Counted from the stretch's first letter, positions 1 to 8,085 are shown. The stretch: DNA of 12,682 nucleotides from Nephromyces sp. MM_2019 (GCA_015657535.1 JADHZB010001703.1:1-12682), one strand, 5' to 3'. Notes: generated by a model from the sequence alone, not told the origin. Numbers and translations are program-made.

Positions 1-125
1 GTGGGGTGTTGGGAGGGTCCTAAAGATGTGTTCAAGCGGGTTTAGTGGTGTGCTGGGGGGATGCTAGGGTGGGTCTTAATGGTGTGTTGGAGGGCTATTA
101 ATGTGGTTTTAATGGGGTGTCTCGT
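1..125. repeat. Degenerate TG/G-rich minisatellite, possibly intronic
   Basis: Loose repeats of GGGTYTTAATGGTGTGTTGG type begin near 15, 38, 71, 92 and 105. They resemble the GGGTTTAG array at 951-1155 in composition. The block ends in CTCGTAG at 121-127, an acceptor-like sequence, and may be the tail of a TG-rich intron of a gene that enters from the left. Confidence 0.5.
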
Positions 126-127
126 AG

Positions 128-239
128 GGGCGTCGGCATGGACGTTATCAAGCAATACGTTCTCTCCACCTCATGCACGCATCAGAAGCAACCCCCCCGA
201 GCACACTTCACACCAGATATTTCTGGAGACCTTAACTAA
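128..239 (+). CDS. Candidate terminal exon (unknown gene entering from the left)
   Basis: After the acceptor-like CTCGTAG, all three plus frames stay open for over 100 bases, in contrast to the flanking low-complexity DNA. The frame I favour reads GMDVIKQYVLST at its start and stops at TAA 237-239. A second frame (ASAWTLSSNTF...) runs on to 279. Base composition is mixed and not repetitive. The upstream TG-rich stretch followed by an acceptor mimics the intron/exon junctions of the dehydrogenase-like gene. No family is recognised and the frame is not certain. Confidence 0.25.
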
Positions 240-950
240 GCTGCAAAACCTCATTGTGTGCGCGGCGTTTCTGGAATGAAGCTAAACAGATGAACCAAGG
301 AGAGTGTGTTAGCATCTTCATGCTTCATCTGATTTTCTAGCTAGCAAGCTTCTAAACTCTAAGAAATGGTGGCAAGCTTATTTGCGTGTATTGATCACGG
401 CGATGCAAGCATCTTCAGTTAGTAAAACACACGAAGGAGTAGAAAAGTCCCACTTTCAGGCTAAAAACTACACACATACATATAGTATGCATACAAAAAC
501 ATGAAATACACACAGTACACACAGAAAATACATCACACATACAGGAAACACACCACACATACCATTAGACTTCCCAAAAAATTACTTAAAGGTAGCAATA
601 GAATACCCAAGATCTACAACACACCAATCCACAGAAAATGCACACCCACTCTTACCTCTAAGACTTAAAATGCTTATCATAAGCATTCCTTCCTCAAGTG
701 TGCGTGTGCTTCCCGCTAAAGACAGTGTTCCGTGGTGTTAGGAAAGCTAACACATAAATCAGAGAGTAGGCTTTTATTTCCGTGCTATCAACCTTTGCAA
801 ATACGGTATCTGCACACACACGAAATCTCATTGAAGAAATGTGGGAACTTGAAGATTGTGTGTGGGCAGCATAGGTGTGTGTCTTGTGTGAAGGCTTCAT
901 GTTACTGTGGGAGTCCGATATGTATACATGCAAGTAGGGAATAGTTTGAG
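240..950. other. Gene-free stretch: mixed sequence with an AC-rich core
   Basis: From 240 to 470 there is ordinary AT-leaning sequence, possibly a 3' flank of the candidate exon. At 471-562 lies an AC-rich tract made of ACACACAGTACACACAG-like units. From 560 to 840 the sequence is mixed, and TG content rises after 840. Open frames on both strands at 694-944 are short. The plus one is Cys-rich simply because TGT codons come from TG repeats. Confidence 0.5.
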
Positions 951-1155
951 TTCAGTGTGGGTTTAGTGGGGGAGATGGGGTTTGATGTGAGTGTGCGAGG
1001 GTTTAGCATGCGTGTGCCAGGGTCTAGTGCGTATGCCCGGGTTTAGAGTTTGTATGGACTTAGCGTGAGGGGGCTTAGTGTGCGTGAGCGGGTTTTGTGT
1101 GTACGTCAGAGGGGTTTTGTGTGTGCATGTGGGCATAGTATTTGTGTCGGTTTAG
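951..1155. repeat. About 20-bp minisatellite with GGGTTTAG core, about 11 copies
   Basis: A core of GGGTTTAG or a one- to two-base variant starts near 959, 977, 999, 1020, 1039, 1056, 1071, 1090, 1112, 1131 and 1148. Spacing is mostly 15-22 bases, with TGTGCGTGTG-like spacers. The core contains the plant/apicomplexan-type telomere heptamer letters (TTTAGGG permuted), but the units are not head-to-tail heptamers. Confidence 0.65.
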
Positions 1156-1156
1156 A

Positions 1157-1560
1157 ATATGCCCATAAGCTTATCCTGCGTGTGTGAGTTCATCTCATGT
1201 GTGCTTTATACTCTTCTGTGCTTAGCTCCAATTTGTGTGCACGTTGGCAGTTGTGGATATATAGAAGCTTATAGTGTGTATGCAACTTCCACAAGCATCA
1301 TAAGGTTCGCTGTGTGTTTGCTTGTAGGCTCGGTTAACAAGATAGTAAGCGACACACACACACGAAGTACAAGGCTAAAGCGAAGCTGTTCCCCCCCGTT
1401 AAAGGATTGTTATTCACATACACACACTAGGCATTAGCTCCTTATTATCTTCCCAATAAAATATGCATGTTTAGCTGCAGTACTTAATAAAGAGATCAGC
1501 AACAAAAGTCTTCAAAGAAGGAAAGACTCTTAGGATGGTCAATACATGTCAAAGACTTTA
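1157..1560. other. Gene-free stretch, TG-rich then AT-rich
   Basis: From 1157 to 1340 the sequence continues TG-rich without a clear unit. From 1350 to 1560 it is mixed AT-rich, with short CACACA patches and an AATAAA at about 1456. I see no supported exon. Confidence 0.4.
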
Positions 1561-1710
1561 TACATATACATACATCAAAATCTCTACACACACACCAAGG
1601 AAACCACACACGCACATCAAAAACATAAAAAAAAACACACCAAAAACACCCTACACACAGACACACCAAATATACTCCTCACAAACACACCAAACATCCA
1701 CTACCTTCGC
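1561..1710. repeat. AC/AT-rich low-complexity tract
   Basis: The tract is almost G-free, with CATACATACA, CACACACACC and CACACCAAAYAYC patches. Two overlapping open frames rich in His and Thr cross it and are composition artefacts. Confidence 0.7.
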
Positions 1711-1777
1711 AAAAAAGATCGAAAGAGTACCTTCAAATAGTCAACTACTAACAACGCATCCAAGATATTTCACATAG

Positions 1778-2112
1778 TGTAGATTTACAGAATTTGTCGT
1801 TTCTCGCTTTACTTCTGAAGGTAAAAAACGTGGGAACTTGAATATTTTGCTTGCTTCGGAGTGCATTTACACCCCGTTAAGAGCGTCGTTTACTCTATTG
1901 AAAAAACACTGAGCCTCAATGCTTCTTTGCTTTGAGAAAACGAGTCTAAAACCCTCCTAAAAGCCTTAAAATACGCGATTTTACAAGAAAAAACTGACGT
2001 TTTTAAGCAGAGGGTATGGAGATATAAGAAAAAGCGGATTCTTGAAGCGGAAATTGAATGTTTTCATCAGATTTTTCGAGAAGAGACAGGTGTGATGCAC
2101 ATGGAGGTGTGA
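1778..2112 (+). CDS. Candidate exon pair encoding a basic, helical segment
   Basis: An open plus frame without an early ATG runs 1936-2109 and stops at TGA 2110-2112. It reads KTLLKALKYAILQEKTDVF, then a Lys/Arg-rich stretch (QRVWRYKKKRILEAEI), then IFREETG, which looks like an amphipathic, coiled-coil-prone segment. A phase-compatible intron may join it to an upstream piece: donor GAAG|GTAAAA at 1821, acceptor CTTTGAG at 1936, 116 bases. The upstream piece is open from 1778 and reads FVVSRFTSE. An alternative donor CAG|GTGTGA at 2090 could end the exon after EETG. I have only a faint impression of a FAM13-type C-terminal motif and assign no family. Confidence 0.27.
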
Positions 2113-3150
2113 TATGATGGTATAAAATCAGCTGTAGGAATGCATTGGGGCATTCATATATATATATTAGATAATGTAAGAGTAAGGTATTCTATAGAAA
2201 GAGTTGGAAAAGACGGAAAAGAGAGGAAACAACAAGCGTAAATGAACAAATATCATCAAAAGCAAATGGGAAAATAGCAGCCACCAACATACAATGTGGC
2301 AAAAATTTCAGCAACACACGCAAACCACCCTGAATCAGCTCAATCATCCACCCCTCTATATAAGCTTTAACTGGAGAAAACATTCGCTCAAAATATTTTA
2401 CTCATTTCATCATATAAACAGCACAATATATCTGGCAGAAAACATCTTTTCATACACAAGCCACTACACACACACCAACACACCCCCCCAATCGCTTCGC
2501 TCCCTTCCTTTCTCTCCCCCTACCTGTTTGCCATAACAAGTACAATATCAGTAAAGAACATAACCCAGTTAAACATTATTAAGTTTATAATTTTTCCAGT
2601 AGATTTTTGGCGCTAAAATGTAAAAAAATAAAGAGAAGAAATATAAGGGTGGAAGGCAAAGATATCGTCAGTATACAAAAAACTAGCCATACAGCATACA
2701 TTTTTATTTCAATAGCAAACTTAGATGATGAATCAAGCCTTCACAAAATTTGTGTAAATCCAAGAATTCAAGCATTTAAACGAGCGAAATCTACAATTTC
2801 ATGAAGAAGATGCAGAGAGAAAATCTTCACAAATATATTGCAAAGATAATTTTCACTCTACTTTTCCCCTGAAAAAGATTAAGAGGCAGAAAAAAGTGAG
2901 AAAATTCACGAAATTCAAGAAAATTCAGAGAAAACACCAAAACATCCACACTCTCAAGATTCCAGCACAAATTTCTTCACCAGAAAAGATGAAATCTTCA
3001 AAAACATTCTGCAGATGATGCGGGAATGCAACTAAATATTTGGACGTTTTGGAGCAAAATCTAATGATTGAAACTCTAGCATTCCTCCCCCTGCTTTGGA
3101 GGGTAATTTAGCAATTAAAAGCTTAAAATTATCCACAAAATGCGTGGATT
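2113..3150. other. A/T-rich stretch with no supported gene
   Basis: A-rich on the plus strand. It includes a TATA-like CCCCTCTATATAAGC (2351-2365) with no nearby start codon, a C-run (CACCCCCCCAA-type) near 2480, and short AAATTCA repeats at 2899-2938. A plus frame open over about 2583-2804 and preceded by TTTTTCCAG (2591-2599) ends IQAFKRAKSTIS. It could be an exon, but its make-up is what A-rich DNA gives by chance. Confidence 0.4.
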
Positions 3151-3560
3151 TTATGGATTCTTGTTAGTTTCCATCTTTTTTACACTTTCCAGTTTCAATT
3201 TTGCTATAAATTCAATGCTTCTCGAAAAAACCCCCCCTCCTCCCAGAAAACATGGAATTTGAAAAGATTCCCCCCAGCCACCCTGAAAGAAAGCAGGCTT
3301 AAAAAACCCCCTAGAAAACAGTGGATTTCATAAACCCCCCCCCACTACCCAAAAAAAGCGAATCTCAAACCCCCCCTTCCCCACATCCAAAAATAGCGAA
3401 TCTCACAAACCCCCCACCCCGCAATAAATAAACTCGACTATCAATAATAAACACCTCTAGAGCCCACTTACAAATCAGCACACTCAAGAAACAGAGATAC
3501 TAGCAAACGCACACACAGAGTTTCACCAATTGCCTCAGAGACTCGCAAAAAAGCACACAT
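3151..3560 (-). CDS. Candidate two-exon minus-strand small gene (about 37 codons)
   Basis: Exon A runs from ATG 3560-3558 to 3517 and reads MCAFLRVSEAIGETL. The donor CTCT|GTGTGTGCG starts at 3516 and the acceptor TTTTTTCGAG ends at 3221. Exon B (3220-3151) completes the split Leu codon and reads SIEFIAKLKLESVKKME before stopping at TAA 3153-3151. The phase agrees (2 + 1). A TATAAAG lies about 57-62 bases upstream on the minus strand (3622-3617). The frame is also open upstream of the ATG (NFEAYLCVFA), so the exon could start earlier. The intron would contain the G-run minisatellite. The product is unknown. This is built from splice-site shape and phase only. Confidence 0.25.
3225..3422. repeat. 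C-run minisatellite, units of about 30-45 bp
   Basis: Five to six units each begin with a run of 5-9 C, then a short C-rich bridge, then an A-rich tail. The last units end in AAAARAGCGAATCTCAMAAA, nearly identical between the 3351 and 3391 copies. Read on the minus strand the units are G6-G9 runs, able in principle to form G-quadruplexes. Confidence 0.75.
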
Positions 3561-3616
3561 CGCAAATACACAGAGGTAAGCCTCAAAGTTTTACATTTTA
3601 ATAAAAACGTATACAC

Positions 3617-3622
3617 TTTATA
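3617..3622 (-). promoter_or_regulatory. TATA-like element upstream of the minus-strand small-gene candidate
   Basis: On the minus strand the sequence reads CTTATAAAGTG about 60 bases before the ATG at 3560. It matters only if that candidate is real. Confidence 0.15.
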
Positions 3623-3832
3623 AGCAAGGAAGCTAGAATCTACGCAAACATACACCAAGTTTACAGCTCAACATCAATTTTAACCTTAAAAAACCCCCTA
3701 CTGCTTCTTCCATGCAAAAAAATATACCGAAAACATACAGCCAGTATGACTTCTCCAAAAACAACCTTCGAAACGATACGACACGACGAAGCGCAAACGT
3801 GCGTAGACTCTGAACTGAATGCCGGTAAAGGA

Positions 3833-4175
3833 GGGAGTTTACTGTACGATTGATGTGTGTGTGTGTGGAGTGGCGAAGGCCTTATCCTGTGAGATACCGG
3901 TATTATGTTATAGGAGAGAGGCCTGCACAGTACCGACATCGATCGTGAGGTATTGCTTTGTTCTGTGTGTATAGTGTTTGTGCGTGTGTGTGGGATATTT
4001 GGGGGAGTTTACTGTGCGATTGTTGTGTGCCCAGCGGCGGAGGGAGTATGCGGCGAGAAGGCGATGTTCTATCGGAGAGAATCCACTAATATGGTAGGGC
4101 AATCAATTGGGGAGATACTGCTTTGTTCTGTGTGTGTGCATGTGGGAAGGTTAACTGGATACTCGACAACCACCA
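3833..4175. repeat. Diverged tandem duplication, 165-170 bp unit
   Basis: GGGAGTTTACTGTNCGATTGNTGTGTG occurs at 3833 and 4003. TGCTTTGTTCTGTGTGT occurs at 3954 and 4119. In between, TGTTATAGGAGAGAG matches TGTTCTATCGGAGAGAA. The two copies are therefore co-linear but diverged in the middle. The open frame across 3953-4378 comes largely from this duplication and the following TG repeats, and I do not call it a gene. Confidence 0.75.
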
Positions 4176-4264
4176 ATAGCACTGGCAGTCACGTAGAAAC
4201 ACACACACGACACATGGCACACACACGTAGGATTGTGCTATGTCGCTGTATTAGTATCCATATG

Positions 4265-4600
4265 GGGGAGGGCGTGTGGTTAACAGTTTATGTGTGTGTG
4301 TCGGGGGGGTATCCTGTGTGTGTGTGGGAAGGTATCCTGTGTGTGTGTGGGGGGGGGTATATATCCTCTTTGTGGTAGAGTTTAGGTATGTGCGTATAAT
4401 AGCATGGGCGGGTGTATGTGCTGTGTGTGTAAAACTGTAGGCGTGTAGTGTAGGCGTGTGTGTCTCTTCAGGCAGGTGTGTGTGTTGCAGTGTGGATGTG
4501 TGCGCGTATGTATGGCTATGTGCGTATCTTGTGTGTGTGTTTTCTTTAATGTATGTATACTCGAATGTATGCTGTGTGTGTCACGATGAGACGGGGAAGT
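4265..4600. repeat. TG-rich repeats, including a 23-25 bp GGTATCC unit
   Basis: GGTATCCTGTGTGTGTGTGGG recurs at about 4308, 4331 and 4356 (third copy altered), with G runs up to 9. From 4380 to 4600 there are looser TG repeats such as TGTAGGCGTGTAG. No supported gene. Confidence 0.65.
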
Positions 4601-4915
4601 TCGCTGAAAAAAACAGTAAAAGCTACTAACTAATAGCTAGAAGAAAGGAGCAGCAGCTCATAAGTGTGTTGGCGGTACCACAAACCTGCCTATACCATCT
4701 TTCCGGCACCATTTCTTACACACAAGGAGATAAAAGCGGCGGTAGTTAGACGATGTGCGGTGTGTTGTGTCAGGGCATATGCAAACACGCCGGCTGTATT
4801 TGAGGGAGGTGAGAGGGGTGAAGCTCCTTATTAGTAAGTTTTCAAAATTCGTCTCCTCTTTGGTATATGAAGCTTAATGATTAGGTTGGGGGGTATCCCC
4901 CCATTAAACACTTTC
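4600..4915. other. Short non-repetitive stretch with G6/C6 hairpin
   Basis: Mixed sequence with no supported exon. It contains a TACTAAC (yeast-type branch-point match) near 4624 followed by TAATAG, and a hairpin GGGGGG-TAT-CCCCCC at 4888-4902. Confidence 0.4.
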
Positions 4916-5215
4916 TGGGGAGAATCGCAAAGGAGGGGTGGGGGGGTTCTACATAAGTCAAGCATTGGCTACGAGGGGTCCTATGACTAGGTGGGCAGGG
5001 TTTTCCCGGGTTGAGAGCTTGTTGGGGGAGGTCCCAAAAAGGGAGGTGGGCTTTGCCCTCAGCCTAGCCTTTGCCAGGGAGAAGTGCTTAAAGCAGGTGG
5101 TTTTCCTGCTTGAGCTTTGATTGGGAGTAAGTCCCCAAAGGGAAGGGGGAATTCTACCTCAGCCAAGGTATTTGCTGGGGGTAAGTCACAAAACACACAA
5201 TACACTGTGGGGTCC
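4916..5215. repeat. G-rich tandem repeat, about 100 bp unit, about three copies
   Basis: The second and third units start with TTGAG at 5011 and 5110. They share GTCCCMAAARGGRAGG, a CCTCAGCC start (5057 and 5157, exactly 100 apart) and TTTGC. An earlier copy shows GGTTCTACATAAGTCAAG against AATTCTACCTCAGCCAAG, with TTCTAC at 4947 and 5152, about two units apart. A partial later echo (AGCCAAGGTCTTTGCC) lies at 5294. The 104-codon frame starting at 5121 crosses this repeat. Confidence 0.7.
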
Positions 5216-5845
5216 CCTTCCTATAAAGCTATGGCTAGGGAACCCCCTCCCATTTGAAAACAAACCCCCCCTTCCCCTTTTGTGGCTGGTCATAGCCAAG
5301 GTCTTTGCCCATAAAAGCTTGTTGTGTGTGGAAAGCGCTACGCTTTTCGCAGTTATGCACACACTCCCAAGCTCGATAGCACACACATGGGTATCGCACA
5401 TGCAGCATGAGCTCAGAATCCTCCAAGGCTTTTAACAGTAGAACACAATACAAAGGTTGCAAAAGAGGGTATAAAAGCGGGAAATAAAAGGGTTTCCCCT
5501 CTTGTTAAATAAGTCCAAAAACCTGAATGTGTGTGAGAAGATGCAGAATATGGTGGCAGCTTTCGCCGTAACCCCCAGCTGATAGCAAATGCTGAGGGCG
5601 CTGGAAACTAGGAGCTAACCGTGTGTGTGCGAAGTTGATAGTGAATCTAAATGAGGAGGATGTGGTTTTATTGCCGCATTGTATTTGAAAGTGTTTGTGT
5701 GCTCTAGAGCAAGTGAGTTACGCAGACATGAACCTGCGATTTAAACTAGTGTAATGTGAGATACAAAAACATTAGAGTTGGTGCGCTACAGACGCGAGTG
5801 TGTAGGTCTGTTGCATCTACATTGGGCTATGAAAACAGGCGTACA
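5216..5845. other. Mixed stretch with a TATA-like element and no proven gene
   Basis: A plus frame ending at 5435 (RILQGF then TAA), preceded by CTTTTCGCAG at 5343-5352, could be a terminal exon but is weak. TATAAAAG at 5470-5477 is followed by an ATG at 5541 reading MQNMVAAFA before a possible GTAACC donor. I could not find convincing downstream exons. TG content rises after 5620. Confidence 0.3.
5470..5477 (+). promoter_or_regulatory. TATA-like element GGGTATAAAAGCGGG
   Basis: A good TATAAAAG match 64-71 bases before an ATG at 5541. Its role is unsupported because no clear coding sequence follows. Confidence 0.2.
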
Positions 5846-6017
5846 TAGTCTGGTGTGTGTGTGAAATGCACATTAGTCTACTTTACTCTACATACATATA
5901 TGTATGGGTTGCAGCGTGTCTTAAATCCACACGGTTCTACCACAAAAACACACGTTTGTATAGTTTGCAGTGTGTGTCACACCCACTTGATTCTACAATA
6001 TGTACGCATGCACACTC
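5845..6017. repeat. 56-60 bp tandem repeat, about three copies
   Basis: TGTATRGKTTGCAG followed by GTGTGTC, CCAC and TTCTAC recurs with an exact 56-base offset (GCAG at 5911 and 5967; TTCTAC at 5934 and 5990). A looser first copy ends in GTCTAC near 5875. A perfect 16-base palindrome, CATACATATATGTATG, lies at 5891-5906. Confidence 0.65.
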
Positions 6018-6394
6018 ATTGTCTGCACGTGCTAACACGTTTCTTTTGCCTGATGATGTCTCCTAATGCGCGTCATTCTCTTTTAGCTCCTTAACCTCCG
6101 GAGCTAGTTCCTAACACACACTCGTACAAGTGTGTGTGTGCGAAAGAATTCTCTGATGATTTACTAGATTCAGAGTGTGTGTGTAGGCATATAACCAGAT
6201 AAAATAAATAAATTAATAGCTTTTCTAGCGTGTCTACTGCTTCATCTCTTCAGAATTGCATTTACTCAATGGGTGGATGTCTTAAAGCCTTCAACTTCAA
6301 GCATTACTGCCTTCCAACGTGAAAGTAGCGATACTTGTGATTGCTAGTGGCATATGCTCTTTTACACGATGTACATGTGTGCGATGCAAACTTC
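6018..6394. other. TG-interrupted stretch with one weak exon candidate
   Basis: A plus frame after CATCTCTTCAG (ending 6253) reads IAFTQWVDVLKPSTS and stops at TAG 6345-6347, 30 codons. The acceptor shape is good but no partner exon is evident. Otherwise there is nothing beyond short TG runs. Confidence 0.3.
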
Positions 6395-6615
6395 ACTGTG
6401 TGTGTTTTGCCGAAAGTGATAGTGTGTGCTTTGCTTAATATCAATATGTGTGCTAAAAGGTACTGTGTGCTAAACGGAACTGTGTGTTGTGCCTAGCGTC
6501 ACCGTGGGTGCTTAATATTAATGTGTGTGTTGCGTCTAGCATCACTACATGTCCCTTCTTATCATTGTGTGTGTTGTGCCTAACGTAGCCGTGTGCGCCA
6601 TGCTGAATATTATCT
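6395..6615. repeat. 43-44 bp tandem repeat, about five copies
   Basis: Units carry GTGTGTGTTGTGCCTARCGT, a short variable piece, and NNNAATATTAAT/ATCATT. Clear starts are at 6398, 6482, 6523 and 6567. A degenerate copy with two GTGTGCTAAA pieces fills 6446-6481. Confidence 0.7.
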
Positions 6616-7488
6616 CGGTGAATATCTAATTGGATGATAAAATGGCACGCACCAGCGTGCCATCCTGATATCTCTCTACTCTGCATGCTGCTTAAAGGAT
6701 GAGTGTGTGTGTGATCCTCTACTTACTAGTTAACTGGCAGTAGCATAAAAGTCAACCCTTGTGATAATGCTAGAGGTGTGTTTGTGCTCTTTCATGTGAC
6801 ATAAATATGTTATGTTGCTGTGTGTGTTTCCTATGGTTTCAGTCGATTGAAACCTGCAGCATTTCACTGACTGAATTTGCTTGTGTGTGTTTGTACTAGC
6901 GTCAACTCAATCTTTGCATGTTCGACTGAGACCTGGAGATTTTTTGTGGGCCTAGCAACATCCCTCAACCAGATCTGCAGTTCCTTTGTGTGTGTTAAAG
7001 CCTTGTGCACTACTCTTTCATTGTTTGATGGGTGCAAATTCTTCTGCAGGATTCATTGGAGCATATTTTGTTAGTGTATAGTTGAAGTATGTGTATGTGA
7101 TGTGTGTAGTGTGTATATATATGAGTGTGTAGCACGTGTGTGTATAGTATATTTGTGTAGATCGGTGTCTGTGTGGGTGCATGAGAGGTCTCCCTGTTGG
7201 TTGCGTGGTACTTGGAAAGATTCGATTCCCTTCTTCCTCTATTAGCGAGCTTTCACCTGGTTTTCAAGCCATGACACTTTATGTGCGTGAACTCTAGTAT
7301 TTCAGATGTTTTATGCAGCTTAAACTGTGACACTAATACGCCAGAAGGTCTACTTTAAATTTTCGTTTCTTCTCAACTTCCTGTTTCATGAAGTTGCCGC
7401 CTGCATTATTCTCAGACTCGTTGGGATTAAAAAGATTTGCCCATTGGTGTGTAATTGCTACTTTAAACCTGTACGAATTTAGTGAATT
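6616..7488. other. Mixed, TG-rich stretch without a supported gene
   Basis: From 6616 to 7075 the sequence is mixed with TGTGTGTG patches; a 65-codon Cys-rich plus frame (6877-7074) lacks convincing character. From 7075 to 7170 it is TG/TA-rich. From 7170 to 7488 it is non-repetitive; an ATG at 7388 begins MKLPPALFSDSLGLKRFAHW before GTGTGT, a possible first exon, but nothing downstream supports it. Confidence 0.35.
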
Positions 7489-7670
7489 TAAAAAAAGGAG
7501 GAAGAGGAGAAGAAAGAAAAAAAAAGGAACAAAAGGAGAAAAAGGAGGAAACAATCAAACGGAGGGGAAAAAACAAGAGGAAGAGGAGAAAAAAACCAAA
7601 AAAAGCAGAAAAGGGAGAAAAAGGGGGAAAAACACCAAAAGAAGCAGAAGAAACAACCAAAAACCAGAAT
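7489..7670. repeat. Purine tract (A/G with rare C), about 180 bp
   Basis: Nearly all bases on the plus strand are A or G, in GGAAAAAA and GAGGAAG patterns. This makes Lys/Arg/Glu-only open frames on the plus strand and Phe/Leu/Ser ones on the minus strand. Such long homopurine-homopyrimidine runs can form triplex DNA. Confidence 0.8.
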
Positions 7671-7980
7671 AGAAACATAAAATGTAGTGCAATTTTAATT
7701 CGAACTTCTACTACTAAAATGTGATATTTTTTTTGGGTGAAAATATAATCAGAAAAAGTAAAATATTCTTCATGAATATAAATTGATAGCGCAAATATCA
7801 TAATTTTGGTTTTTTTATCATAAAAGCAGTTGGAAATGATGTTTTGGGGGTTTTGTGTATTTGATACATCTTGAAGAATGGTTAAACCCTTCTTCCTTCC
7901 ATAGAATCATAGGATATGCTCGAATAAAAAAAGAACTAATACCTATTCTTTAATTGGTGAGAGAATTATGGCAATGTAGT
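7671..7980. other. AT-rich stretch, no supported gene
   Basis: T- and A-rich, with a TTCTTCCTTCCATAG acceptor-like sequence ending at 7904 and a GTGAGAG donor-like sequence at 7957. The 52 bases between are open in one frame but do not join in phase with the next open plus stretch at 8173. Confidence 0.35.
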
Positions 7981-7999
7981 GTCCTGGGGTGGTGTTTCT

Positions 8000-8085
8000 G
8001 TGTGAACGTGTATGTGAGTGTGTGCGTGAGCGCGTGTGTGAGTGTGTGCGTGAGCGTGTGTGTGAGTGTGTGTGTTGGTGCATCT
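8000..8085. repeat. 24-bp TG-rich minisatellite, about 3.5 copies
   Basis: The unit GTGTGTGAGTGTGTGCGTGAGC has GAGTG at 8016, 8040 and 8064, exactly 24 apart. Because 24 is a multiple of three, no frame acquires a stop, which explains the overlapping open frames on both strands. Confidence 0.85.

Noticed and set aside
732..944. Cys-rich plus-strand frame resembling a small zinc-binding protein
   Set aside because: The Cys residues come from TGT in TG-rich DNA, it starts at GTG, and spacing does not match a known Cys motif.
951..1155. True telomere repeat array
   Set aside because: The units are about 20 bases and irregular, not head-to-tail heptamers, and the array is internal with non-telomeric spacers.
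3953..4378. 141-codon plus-strand open frame
   Set aside because: It spans part of the 165-170 bp duplication and the GGTATCC/TG repeats. Cys, Val and Gly dominate because of TG composition. There is no recognisable domain.
5121..5435. 104-codon plus-strand frame as a gene
   Set aside because: Its first half is the G-rich 100-bp repeat. Only the last 27 codons look non-repetitive, and they have no partner exon.
7180..7240. GATTCGATTCC resembling a tRNA B box
   Set aside because: No A-box, cloverleaf or pairing acceptor stem is visible at the right distance on this strand.
7388..7672. Lys/Arg-rich plus-strand frame resembling a nuclear basic protein
   Set aside because: The basic part is only the purine tract read as AAA/AGG codons. 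The first 20 residues alone are not enough to call a gene.
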